Source: an uncultured Chloroflexus sp.
GTDB lineage: Bacteria; Chloroflexota; Chloroflexia; Chloroflexales; Chloroflexaceae
Direction: 5' to 3'
DNA: 64,000 nt
Assembly (NCBI RefSeq): GCF_937951745.1
Contig: NZ_CALFBQ010000004.1
Location: 1 to 64,000 of the forward strand
In this document: positions 1 to 7,998 of the stretch, one piece after another
Layout: each line of letters starts with the position of its first letter
How positions within the stretch are numbered: position 1 is the stretch's first letter
Translations under genes and position numbers: made by a program
The notes under the pieces: model-generated
What the model was told of the DNA's origin: nothing
The model's input: only the letters and a program-made list of their open reading frames with translations
The model's database searches: none

Positions 1-215
1 ACACCTTATCCCACGCTTGGCCGGATTCGAGCGCCTCGTGGGACGCAACCGGTGCAATGATCTGTGGACGCAGGTGCTGTGCGCTCAGAATATTCGGCGT
101 TTGCCGGCCACCGATTAGGATGAGCAGGGCGGTTGGTGGGTGCAGATTCATACGTGGTTGGCCAGCCGCGTTGGGTTGGATGGCTGGAAAAGTTGTATTT
201 TATTGTTTTGGTACT
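1..215. other. Left edge, possible tail of an upstream gene
   Basis: The window opens in GC-rich DNA unlike the AT-rich gene that follows. A plus-strand frame is open from base 2 to a TAG at 113-115 and could be the last 37 codons of a gene that starts outside the window. It has no motif I recognise. The composition changes to AT-rich near base 195, close to the end of the restriction gene, so this may be the junction of the island. Confidence 0.2.
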
Positions 216-1010
216 TTATGTTCTATATCTAATACGGCAATACAGATCATCAAATATACTAATCACTTCCTCTTCATCTTCAAGTTGTCTTAAATAATTT
301 TCTATATCTTGAAATCGTGTCTCGAAAAAAGCATCAAATAGTTCAGAACCTCGATATATGTTTGAGGATGGAATATATATTGGCTCCCATCGTTTTACCG
401 GATTAAAGTAGTACAATATTGGTTTCAAACTCTCAACATCTTTTATTTCCAGAGCATTTACAAGACCTGCGTAAGTTTTGATTAACTTTCGATTAATGTC
501 TACAAATTTTCCTGTATCATGATCGTCATTATACTTGATCTCCAAATATACTACTTGACCAGATGCTAATTTGAAGAGAGCATCTATGTCTTTGGTAATA
601 GCTTGTTTATTACCTTTGGTGTTTCTTTCAAGATGAATAATGTTTCGCAAAAGATCTTCGAAGAGTTTGTCACATTGATTGGGACTTTCTGGCAATTGTC
701 TACTCGTGATGTAACGATCAATAAGCGCATCGGTTTCTGCTGACATGGAAAGCTTCGCTCTCTTGCCAGAGAGAGGCAAAAACTCCACTTTAGGGTCGCG
801 CTTTATTACTAATGCTATTAGCCTCTCGATAAAATTGCCAAACTTGATATTAAGCGATTGTAACAGTCCACCAAGAATCCGGTATCTTGTTGGTACGAAG
901 TGGATTTTAGCTTCGTGTACTTGGCGAACTCGATTAACAGTTTCTTCAGAAAAGGTATAGTTAATTATTTCGGTAATGGCATCTTTTACACTATCTTTGA
1001 TGTTGTTCAT
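216..1010 (-). CDS. Type II restriction endonuclease (HinfI/TdeIII-like, inferred)
   Basis: This 264-residue protein probably cuts unmodified DNA as the partner of the methyltransferase just upstream. A PD-(D/E)XK nuclease core is visible: D143 in a DIDAL stretch, then E157-x-K159 in a hydrophobic strand (VYLEIK), followed by a polar DDHDTGKF segment. The length fits small homodimeric type II enzymes. It starts 4 bases after the methyltransferase stop, so the pair is one transcription unit with the protective enzyme translated first. The gene is clearly AT-rich compared with the rest of the window, which suggests horizontal acquisition. Assignment to HinfI or TdeIII relatives is from memory of the family; the target GANTC is inferred only from the methyltransferase. 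A PD-(D/E)XK nuclease is likely, the exact specificity is not. Confidence 0.75.
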   Translation of the reverse strand: MNNIKDSVKDAITEIINYTFSEETVNRVRQVHEAKIHFVPTRYRILGGLLQSLNIKFGNFIERLIALVIKRDPKVEFLPLSGKRAKLSMSAETDALIDRYITSRQLPESPNQCDKLFEDLLRNIIHLERNTKGNKQAITKDIDALFKLASGQVVYLEIKYNDDHDTGKFVDINRKLIKTYAGLVNALEIKDVESLKPILYYFNPVKRWEPIYIPSSNIYRGSELFDAFFETRFQDIENYLRQLEDEEEVISIFDDLYCRIRYRT

Positions 1011-1014
1011 ATCA

Positions 1015-2136
1015 CTATCTCATGTTAGTTTCGCGACGATATTGCTCGCGAAGATCATCGATACTGATGAGATTTCCATCACGATCTTCGTAATACCAAT
1101 ATTCCCAACCGTTAAAGGCTGGCTTATTTTGGGCTAATGCAGCAATCTTGTGTATCGATCCACTTGTATCCCCCCACAACAATTCTGAATCAGCTTTAAC
1201 AATTGCGCTTATACGTCGGTCTTTAGAGTATAGTTTTTGACCAACTTTGATATACTGTGCTTCTACTAACTGACCAAAGCTCACTCGTGGTTCAATGCGT
1301 TTTGATTTTGTAACGAGCTCTGAATCATCAAGGAGCGGTACTGGTATTTGTTCGATTCGCTCACGAGCCGCTTGAATGTATGTAGGATCAAGCTCAATCC
1401 CGATATAGTAGCGCTTCAATTTCTTGGCTACGGCACCGGTTGTCCCTGTGCCAAAAAATGGGTCGAGCACGATATCGCCCGGGTTGCTTGAGGAGAGGAT
1501 AACCCGGTAGAGGAGGGATTCTGGTTTTTGAGTCGAATGAACCTTTCTACCGTTCATCCGTAAACGCTCCGATCCAGTGCATAACGGAATGTACCAAACA
1601 TTCGACATCTGTTTATCATCATTGAGATGTTTCATTGCATGATAATTGAATGTGTATGTTCTTTGTTCCGATGACTTTTTAGCCCAAATCAAGGTTTCCG
1701 TTGCATTCTGAAAACGTGTTCCCCGGAAATTTGGCATCGGATTAGTCTTGTACCATATTATATCATTCAAAATCCAAAAGCCTAAATCCATCATTATTTT
1801 ACCCACTCGAAAAATGTTATGGTAAGAACCAATCACCCAAATGGTACCTTCATCTTTCAGAACGCGCCGGCATTCGCGTAACCAAGCCTCAGTAAACGAG
1901 TCATATTCGGCGAAATTCGCAAATTGATCCCATTCGTCATCTACTCCATCTACTACTGTCTGATTAGGACGGCGGAGTTCATTGCGCAGTTGGAGGTTAT
2001 ATGGTGGATCAGCGAAGATGAGATCGATCGATTTGGCTGGGAGAGTCTTAAGAACTTCTATGCAGTTACCCTGAATGATCTGATCTGTTGGTAAATTATG
2101 TATAGTGTTTTTTTCAAAGATATCGAACTGATGCAT
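1015..2136 (-). CDS. Adenine-specific DNA methyltransferase, CcrM/HinfI type with RAMA domain
   Basis: This 373-residue beta-class N6-adenine methyltransferase probably modifies GANTC. The catalytic motif DPPY lies at residues 43-46 and the AdoMet-binding FxGxG motif (DPFFGTGTTG) at 225-234, in the DPPY-first order of the beta class. The stretches DEWDQF (67-72) and STQKPE (201-206) are typical of CcrM and M.HinfI. The last 90 residues form a basic C-terminal module matching the RAMA domain that CcrM uses to recognise DNA. It is the first gene of a two-gene operon with the nuclease. The composition is AT-rich like its partner. An orphan cell-cycle role as in Caulobacter is less likely because a nuclease is attached. 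Confidence 0.88.
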   Translation of the reverse strand: MHQFDIFEKNTIHNLPTDQIIQGNCIEVLKTLPAKSIDLIFADPPYNLQLRNELRRPNQTVVDGVDDEWDQFANFAEYDSFTEAWLRECRRVLKDEGTIWVIGSYHNIFRVGKIMMDLGFWILNDIIWYKTNPMPNFRGTRFQNATETLIWAKKSSEQRTYTFNYHAMKHLNDDKQMSNVWYIPLCTGSERLRMNGRKVHSTQKPESLLYRVILSSSNPGDIVLDPFFGTGTTGAVAKKLKRYYIGIELDPTYIQAARERIEQIPVPLLDDSELVTKSKRIEPRVSFGQLVEAQYIKVGQKLYSKDRRISAIVKADSELLWGDTSGSIHKIAALAQNKPAFNGWEYWYYEDRDGNLISIDDLREQYRRETNMR

Positions 2137-3026
2137 CGTAAAACCTCACATCTATTATCCACGTTTAGTGATTTTACACTCACGCTTTTTGCTTGTCAAC
2201 CATCAATGTTACTTACATTCAACGCGCGCAAATTAATTACGATAACGTACAACAATATCTAGATCCACTTGCGGATGGTGACTGCCAAGGAATCTCACTT
2301 GTTTTACTTCCAAATTGGATATAGGTCTATATGCTGCTGCAGAACTTTTGCGACAGCAATCTCGAACTCGCCTCCAGCATCTTCTAGCCGCTCGTCAGTT
2401 TGATCTCGTGCATGTTTCCGTGCGTCTTCCTCTTTTTCAAACCGTCTATTCGTTGGACCCATTGCTCTGCTTGGTTTTGGAGACACTTGCGAATGCGTTG
2501 CTCAAGCTGGATGCTAATCCCTGCGGGATCATAAGTTTCGATGCACGCTAAGATGCGGTTAACCACTTCATGTTTGTTTCTTAGGCAGGGAACATAAGAG
2601 TTGCTTTCAATGCTGTAAATTCTTGCGCTGCGTAGCATGGGCGTTCACTGAGCAGGTGCGAACCAACCTATAAGTCACGCGGTTTACGTGTTGCGGCGAT
2701 GAACGATTGCACCGGGCCAATGGTGAGTAGGAACGAACATGAATTCTCTGCCGTTCTCCGGCGATGATTACTACAGCACGACCAACAGCTTAGCGAAACT
2801 GGAAGACCGGTAGGCAAGACTGGCTTGGCAAGCGTAACATCATACTATTTTGGTTGACTAGCATAGATAGTCGTGCACATAATAGCATTTTCTCATATAA
2901 TGCGCAATATCTGTTGAGAGTTAGGTTCTATCCCCATCAATATCATGTCAAACAAGAACACATGTTTCAAAAACTCCTAACACCTATGTGGGTTCCATGT
3001 GGGATAATGTGGGATAGTGTGGGATA
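2137..3026. other. Gene-poor gap with short decayed reading frames
   Basis: This 890-base stretch between the restriction island and the MoxR gene holds no convincing intact gene. Two overlapping minus-strand frames (2384-2638 and 2304-2486) are rich in Glu, Arg and Gln and could be one small gene broken by a frameshift near 2450. I do not recognise the product. From 2640 to 2990 I see no gene. The right end carries a 10-base tandem repeat at 2999-3038. Confidence 0.5.
2304..2638 (-). pseudogene. Possible frameshifted small gene, unknown
   Basis: Reading from 2638 leftwards, one frame gives about 60 plausible residues (Cys, Gln, Arg-rich, helical) and the overlapping frame continues from about 2486 with a charged, helix-like segment ending at 2304. 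Joined, they would give a protein of roughly 110 residues. No ribosome binding site or known motif is seen. It could equally be chance. Confidence 0.2.
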
Positions 3027-3038
3027 ATGCGGGATACC
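2999..3038. repeat. Four tandem 10-base units (GTGGGATAAT)
   Basis: Four consecutive 10-base units read GTGGGATAAT, GTGGGATAGT, GTGGGATAAT and GCGGGATACC. The period equals one helical turn. The first ATG of the MoxR frame (3027) falls inside unit 3, which argues against that start. Confidence 0.85.
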
Positions 3039-3158
3039 GAGTGTCAAAGAATTTTGTTTGCCCGGTGCGCTGGAGCCAATCTCGGCTATAATGACAGCAA
3101 GGATGCAGAGAAGTCATCTGCGCGCATTGTTTCGGATGACGAACAGTACCGTACCCAC

Positions 3159-4124
3159 GTGACCACACCACCAACCTCAATCGATCTGCGCGTGCTGGCC
3201 GAGTTTGCCGAACGGGTGCGCGCGAATGTGGCGCGGGTGATCGTTGGCAAGACCGAGGCGATTGACCTGCTCCTGATTGCGCTGCTGTGCGGCGGGCATG
3301 TGTTGATCGAGGATGTGCCCGGCGTAGGGAAGACGATGCTGGCCCGTGCCTTGGCGTTGTCGTTGGGGTTGAGTTTCCGGCGGGTGCAGTGTACGCCCGA
3401 TCTGTTGCCGAACGATTTGACCGGGGTGAGTGTGTACCGTCCCCAGACCGGTCAGTTTGTCTTTCAACCCGGCCCGCTCTTTAGCCATGTGTTGCTGGTT
3501 GATGAGATTAATCGGGCGACGCCGCGCACGCAAAGCGCTTTGCTCGAGGCGATGGGTGAGGGGCAGGTGAGTGTTGATGGCGAGACGCACCAGTTGCCGC
3601 AGCCGTTTTTGGTTTTGGCGACGCAGAATCCAATCGAGTTTGAGGGCACCTTCCCGTTACCAGAGGCGCAGCTTGACCGGTTTTTGGTGCAGGTGCGGCT
3701 GGGCTATCCATCACCGGACGAAGAGGTGCAAATGTTGGCAATGCTGACCGGTGAGCATCCGATTACCCGGATTGAGGCAGTGGTGGATGGTGCACAGGTA
3801 CCGGTGTTGCAACGGTCATTGTATGGGGTGCGCGTGGCGCCATCGTTGCGCGAATATGTGGTGAAAGTGGCGCAGGCGCTGCGCGCGCATCCTGATTTAG
3901 CGCTGGCGATGAGTCCACGTGCGACCTTGGCCCTGTTTCGGGCGGGTCAGGCGCGAGCCGTGCTCGATGGGCGCGATTATGTGTTGCCTGACGATTATAA
4001 AGCATTAGCTGTGCCGGTGCTGAGTCATCGCTTGCTAGTGCGTCCGGCGGCGGCGTTGCGCGGGCGCACAGCAGTGGATATTCTGGCTGAGGTGCTAGCG
4101 AGTGTCGAATTGCCGCTTGAGTGA
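3159..4124 (+). CDS. MoxR-family AAA+ ATPase
   Basis: MoxR ATPases are chaperone-like AAA+ proteins, usually acting with VWA-domain partners in metal-centre insertion or stress response. With the GTG start at 3159 the protein has 321 residues, normal for the family. A Walker A (GVGKT) follows EDVP near residue 55, Walker B is VDEINR, and sensor 1 is the family-typical ATQNP. The open frame extends back to an ATG at 3027, but that ATG lies inside a tandem repeat and a TATAAT box sits between (3087-3092), so I prefer 3159. The usual VWA/DUF58 partner is not adjacent; the next gene is metabolic, so the client is unknown. Confidence 0.88.
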   Translation: MTTPPTSIDLRVLAEFAERVRANVARVIVGKTEAIDLLLIALLCGGHVLIEDVPGVGKTMLARALALSLGLSFRRVQCTPDLLPNDLTGVSVYRPQTGQFVFQPGPLFSHVLLVDEINRATPRTQSALLEAMGEGQVSVDGETHQLPQPFLVLATQNPIEFEGTFPLPEAQLDRFLVQVRLGYPSPDEEVQMLAMLTGEHPITRIEAVVDGAQVPVLQRSLYGVRVAPSLREYVVKVAQALRAHPDLALAMSPRATLALFRAGQARAVLDGRDYVLPDDYKALAVPVLSHRLLVRPAAALRGRTAVDILAEVLASVELPLE

Positions 4125-4125
4125 G

Positions 4126-4260
4126 GCGCAAAGGGCGCAACGATCGCAACGGTTTTTGGGCGTCTATCCCCAACCGTCCTTGTGCTCTATACCTAAATTC
4201 TCTCGGTGTTCTTCGTGTCTTTGCGTTAAACTCTTTGAGTTCTTCACGTTGAGCCAACCT
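4126..4260. repeat. Dispersed GCAAAG/CTTTGCG repeat, copy 1
   Basis: The gap after the MoxR gene starts with GGCGCAAAGGGCGCAA and ends with TTCGTGTCTTTGCGTTAAA, roughly inverted versions of each other. The middle carries GGTTTTTGGGCGTCTATCCCC, which is nearly repeated in copy 2. It looks like one member of a dispersed non-coding family. Confidence 0.7.
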
Positions 4261-4287
4261 TATTTGCATGCACACAGGAGTATCACT

Positions 4288-5067
4288 ATGGCAGTGCTGA
4301 CCTTGACCCGCGATGGGCCGGTGGCTACGCTGACTCTGCAGCGTCCGGCGGTTCACAATGCCTTTAACCCGGACGTGATCGCCGGCATCACCGAGGTTTG
4401 CCACGAGGTGCGGCATGATCCGGTGGTGCGGGTGCTGGTGGTGCAAGGAGAGGGGCCTTCGTTCTGCGCAGGTGCCGATTTGAACTGGATGCAAAGTAGC
4501 CTTGCGTATTCGCATGAGGAGAATCTTGTTGATGCCACCCGGCTCGATGCGATGTTTACGGCCCTCGATACTTTACCACAGGCAGTGGTAGCACGGGTAC
4601 ACGGTGCAGCGCTCGGTGGCGGAGTCGGATTAGTCTGCTGCGCCGATTATGTCGTAGCTGCTGAGGAGGCAGTGTTTGGCTTGACCGAAGTGCGTTTGGG
4701 GTTGTTGCCGGCGGTGATTGCCCGTTTTGTAGTGGGGCGGATCGGCTTCGGCCATGCCCGTGCGCTTTTCGTGACCGGGAGGCGGATCAAGGCGGCGCGG
4801 GCGCTGGCGATTGGGTTGGTGCATGAAGTGGTTTCGGCAGACCAGCTTGATGTAGCGGTTGATGGAGTTGTGGCCGATCTGCTGCGCGGCGGCCCGCAGG
4901 CAATTGCGGCCAGCAAGGAGTTGCTGCGCGCCGTGCGTAGCGAGCCGCTCGCCGAGGTGCGTCGGTTGGCGATTGAGGCGATCGCGGCGGCGCGTACCGG
5001 CCCGGAAGGGCAGGCCGGATTGCGAGCCTTCCTTGAACGGCAGTCACCGCCGTGGGCGCTGGGGTAG
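4288..5067 (+). CDS. Enoyl-CoA hydratase, methylglutaconyl-CoA hydratase type
   Basis: This 259-residue crotonase-fold enzyme most likely hydrates 3-methylglutaconyl-CoA to HMG-CoA in leucine degradation (EC 4.2.1.18). The oxyanion-hole loop FCAGADLNWM (59-68) is the signature of the AUH/LiuC subgroup, and the second oxyanion loop is ALGGGVGLV (108-116). Glu134 in GLTEVRLGLLP matches a catalytic glutamate. The ATG at 4288 has an AGGAG ribosome site 7 bases upstream; the open frame continues to 4102 through repeat DNA, which I discount. No other leucine-pathway gene is adjacent, so the substrate rests on the loop signature. A general short-chain enoyl-CoA hydratase is the alternative. Confidence 0.85.
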   Translation: MAVLTLTRDGPVATLTLQRPAVHNAFNPDVIAGITEVCHEVRHDPVVRVLVVQGEGPSFCAGADLNWMQSSLAYSHEENLVDATRLDAMFTALDTLPQAVVARVHGAALGGGVGLVCCADYVVAAEEAVFGLTEVRLGLLPAVIARFVVGRIGFGHARALFVTGRRIKAARALAIGLVHEVVSADQLDVAVDGVVADLLRGGPQAIAASKELLRAVRSEPLAEVRRLAIEAIAAARTGPEGQAGLRAFLERQSPPWALG

Positions 5068-5255
5068 TCAAGACGCAAAGGAGGCGAAGGTGCGAAGAAT
5101 TGATAACACAAAGGTGCGAAGTGCGCAGAGAACGCTAAGGTTTTTTGGGTGTTTACCCCTAACCATACTTACGGCCCATCCTTCCAATGATCTTTGCGAC
5201 CTTTGCGCTCTTGGCGTCTTTACGTTAACCCCTTTGCGACCTTTGCCTAAGCTTA
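5068..5255. repeat. Dispersed GCAAAG/CTTTGCG repeat, copy 2
   Basis: The gap opens with AAGACGCAAAGGAGGCGAAGG and closes with CTTTGCGACCTTTGCGCTC and a second CTTTGCGACCTTTGC. The centre has GGTTTTTTGGGTGTTTACCCC, matching copy 1. It begins directly at the stop of the hydratase gene. Confidence 0.75.
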
Positions 5256-5267
5256 GAGGTTCATCGT

Positions 5268-5897
5268 ATGCCAACATTCACGATTCGTCCCGCTACAATA
5301 AATGATGTGCCGGATATAGCCCGTCTGATTGTGGAGTTGTACCATGCCGAATTGCCTAGTGCGCTGCGTGGTACGCGGTCAGGGCAAGAGCGGTTGGTAG
5401 CGTATACGCTGCGCGCCAACGGTGAGGCGGCTCTAGCTCATCGGTATGTGGTTTGTGATGAACAGCAACAGATGATTGGCACTGGCATGGTGCAATTCCC
5501 CGGCGCGCCGGTGTTTGAGCGCGCGCCGCGCGGCACGATCGCAGTGGCGCTGCGCGAGATTGGCCTGTTGCCGACGCTGCAATTAGCGGCTACCGTCTCT
5601 CGCACCCTGTTCGGCGTTTACCGACACGACGATCCGCAGAGCGCTTTGATCCACAGTGTGGTAGTGGCGGCGGCGGCGCGCGGTCGTGGCGCGGGTCAGG
5701 TATTGATCGCCGCGCTGGAAGATCGCATCCGCGCTCGCGGCTTGGCCCGCGCCCGGTTGCAGGTGCTGGCGAGCAATACCGGCGCGCAGCGCTTTTATCA
5801 CCGGTTAGGCTATCGCGAAGTGTGGCGGTTAGAAGGATGGCGCGCCCGGTTGGGTTGGCCCAGTCTCGTCATGGAAAAAGATGTTGTTTCCCTGTAG
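5268..5897 (+). CDS. GNAT-family N-acetyltransferase
   Basis: This 209-residue protein has the GNAT fold, which moves an acetyl group from acetyl-CoA to an amine. The N-terminal strand (FTIRPATINDVPDIARLI) and the acetyl-CoA pyrophosphate loop RGRGAGQVLI near residue 140 are typical, followed by the late motif NTGAQRFYHRLGY. A weak AGAGG site precedes the ATG. The segment between residues 75 and 105 is a longer, Arg-rich insertion than usual. The substrate cannot be told from the sequence; neighbours do not help because both flanks are repeat or unrelated genes. Confidence 0.85.
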   Translation: MPTFTIRPATINDVPDIARLIVELYHAELPSALRGTRSGQERLVAYTLRANGEAALAHRYVVCDEQQQMIGTGMVQFPGAPVFERAPRGTIAVALREIGLLPTLQLAATVSRTLFGVYRHDDPQSALIHSVVVAAAARGRGAGQVLIAALEDRIRARGLARARLQVLASNTGAQRFYHRLGYREVWRLEGWRARLGWPSLVMEKDVVSL

Positions 5898-5980
5898 TGG
5901 CACATAGCGCACGTTCCTCGATGCGCGTCCCTGCTGCTTGCCTACCCCCTCCTCCTCATAAACAATGCCCGGCAGCCTGC

Positions 5981-6733
5981 TTACGGCGCCACTGCCCGTA
6001 ACGCGGCGATGGCTCCTTTCATTATCAAATCCCCGTCGTTGACAATGGTCATAAAGTTGAAGCCGAGTGTAGCTAGATCGGCAGCGATTTCGGGGGTGGC
6101 GTAGATGCCCGCAGCCAGCCCGTGCTGTTGGCAGACGGCGGTAATACGCTGCAATGCTTCGCGGAAAGATGGTGCGCCAAAATCAACCGGTATCGGCAAA
6201 CCAAGGCTCAGGCTCAGATCAGCCGGCCCAACATAGAGGCCATCGATGCCGGGTACGTCAGCAATCGCCTCAAGCTGTTCCAGTGCTGTTGCCGTCTCGA
6301 TCATCGGCATAATCACCGGCAGTCGTGCCACTGCAGCCGGTTCGGCCACACCGTGCGCTACCCCTACCCGCACCGGGCCATAGCTGCGCATGCCTTCCGG
6401 TGGGAAACGGCAGGCGGCTACTAAGGCGCGCACATCGTCGGGGCCGTTTATGAGCGGCGCAATAATCCCAGATGCGCCGCGGTCGAGCGCGCGCATAATT
6501 GCAGCCGGTTCGTTCCACGCCAACCGCACGAAGACCGGGCAGCGGCGCTGATCGATCGTGTGCAGGATTTGCAATGCGGTTGGATCGTCGATCAGGCCGT
6601 GTTGCAAATCAATGGTCAGCGATGGAAAGCCGGCAGCGGCGAGGAGTTCGGCGCTCCACGGACTCGGGATGGTCAGCCACGCATTGTACACGACGGCGCC
6701 GGCGGCCCATTGCTGACGAATGCTGTCAATCAT
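5981..6733 (-). CDS. HpcH/HpaI-type aldolase
   Basis: This protein of about 250 residues belongs to the HpcH/HpaI class II aldolases, which split or form 2-keto-3-deoxy sugar acids and related hydroxy acids with a divalent metal. Typical signatures are DLQHGLID near residue 40, a metal-binding MIETATALEQ segment, and GPADLSLSLG. I chose the ATG at 6733 because a CGGAG ribosome site lies 8 bases upstream. An in-frame ATG at 6763, 2 bases after the glycosyltransferase stop, is the alternative and would add 10 residues. The close spacing suggests co-transcription with the glycosyltransferase. The natural substrate is unknown. Confidence 0.85.
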   Translation of the reverse strand: MIDSIRQQWAAGAVVYNAWLTIPSPWSAELLAAAGFPSLTIDLQHGLIDDPTALQILHTIDQRRCPVFVRLAWNEPAAIMRALDRGASGIIAPLINGPDDVRALVAACRFPPEGMRSYGPVRVGVAHGVAEPAAVARLPVIMPMIETATALEQLEAIADVPGIDGLYVGPADLSLSLGLPIPVDFGAPSFREALQRITAVCQQHGLAAGIYATPEIAADLATLGFNFMTIVNDGDLIMKGAIAALRAVAP

Positions 6734-6765
6734 AGCTTGCTCCGTGTGATCGCGGAAAGGCATTG

Positions 6766-7830
6766 CTAGCCGCTTGTACGTGATGTGTCGTTGGCTACTG
6801 ACTCGGTGTGCTCTTCATCTATCCCCAAAGCCCGCTCGATCCGGTTGAGGCGGACGCTGATCGTGCGCCGCCACTCTTCTTGCTCGACGAGATTGACGCG
6901 CGTGCGGTACAGAATCTCTTCTTGCAGCCGACGCAAGCCGCCGACGCGGTCGGCGAGCAACCCGATTAGGAAGATGATCAACGCCATGAGGACCAGTACG
7001 CTCCCCACCAGCAGCGATTGATCATTGGTCGCCGACAAAATGTTCAATCGGCGTCCGATAAAGATAAACGCTGCCCGACCGAGCAAAAGAATACCGGGAA
7101 CCGCAAAGAACATCGCGATGTAGCTAAAGACCTTGAGCGGTTCGTAGGTGGTGTAGGTACGGGCAATGATCGCTGCCTGTCGCTTAATAAAGTTCCAGTT
7201 GCCACGGTGCAAGCGCGATGGCCGCTTAACCGGATTGGTAGTAATCGGCACGGTAGCGATGGTCAGCCGACGCTTGCCGGCTTGGATCAGGTTTTCGACC
7301 GTGTACGAGAAATCTGAGGTGACAAAGGTACGGAGGGCGGCTTCGCGTGAGAGAGCGCGGAAACCAGAGACAGTATCGGGGACGTTGGTTTCTGAGGCCC
7401 AACGCACCACCGCGCTGCCGACGTGTTGCAGCGCCTTTTTCAGCGGCGAAAAGTGCTCGATCTGATGTACCTGCCGGTCGCCGATCACAATATCGGCCTT
7501 ACCGGCGAGGATTGGGGCAATCAAACGCGGAATCTCACTGCCGGGGTATTGGTTGTCAGCGTCAGTATTGACAATAATGTCAGCGCCGAGGCGCAGCGCA
7601 GTGTCGATGCCGGTTTGGTAGGCGGTTGCCAACCCCTTATTGGCAGTATGGCGCACGACATGATCGGCGCCGGTAGCGAGGGCAACTGCGACCGTGTCAT
7701 CGGTGCAGCCATCGTCGATGATCAATACCTCAACCTGATCCACGCCGGGGATGTGGCGGGGGATGGCGCGAATGACGTCGGCAATGGTATCACGTTCGTT
7801 GAGGGCTGGAATCTGTACAATCAGTTTCAT
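6766..7830 (-). CDS. Membrane-anchored GT2 glycosyltransferase (dolichol/polyprenyl-phosphate sugar type)
   Basis: This 354-residue protein probably transfers a hexose from a nucleotide sugar to polyprenyl phosphate. The GT-A fold is clear: LIIDDGCTDDT at 37-47 binds nucleotide and NTDADNQYP at 88-96 holds the metal-binding acidic motif. Two membrane helices follow (about 240-262 and 275-298), then a cytoplasmic amphipathic tail. This layout matches DPM1/GtrB-like enzymes. It lies between inositol-phosphate synthase and the aldolase in the same direction, so it could act in glycolipid formation, but this is inference. Confidence 0.87.
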   Translation of the reverse strand: MKLIVQIPALNERDTIADVIRAIPRHIPGVDQVEVLIIDDGCTDDTVAVALATGADHVVRHTANKGLATAYQTGIDTALRLGADIIVNTDADNQYPGSEIPRLIAPILAGKADIVIGDRQVHQIEHFSPLKKALQHVGSAVVRWASETNVPDTVSGFRALSREAALRTFVTSDFSYTVENLIQAGKRRLTIATVPITTNPVKRPSRLHRGNWNFIKRQAAIIARTYTTYEPLKVFSYIAMFFAVPGILLLGRAAFIFIGRRLNILSATNDQSLLVGSVLVLMALIIFLIGLLADRVGGLRRLQEEILYRTRVNLVEQEEWRRTISVRLNRIERALGIDEEHTESVANDTSRTSG

Positions 7831-7854
7831 GCCCGTCCTGTGGTGTGTCGATCA

Positions 7855-7998
7855 CACGCTTACGCCAAGGCGCGAAAAGTGTTCAACGCAAAGACGCCAA
7901 GGTGCGAAGGATGTCATCAACCGCTGTACCAGCGCTTGGCTCATATCCGAAACTCTTTTTGTCTTTGCGTTGTACCAAACTTCGCGCCTTTGCGTTCC
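7855..7998. repeat. Dispersed GCAAAG/CTTTGCG repeat, copy 3
   Basis: The gap between inositol-phosphate synthase and the glycosyltransferase holds AACGCAAAGACGCCAAGGTGCG on the left and TTTGTCTTTGCGTTG and CGCGCCTTTGCGTTCC on the right, so the ends are inverted relative to each other. It lacks the GGTTTTTGGG core of copies 1 and 2. Confidence 0.7.
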
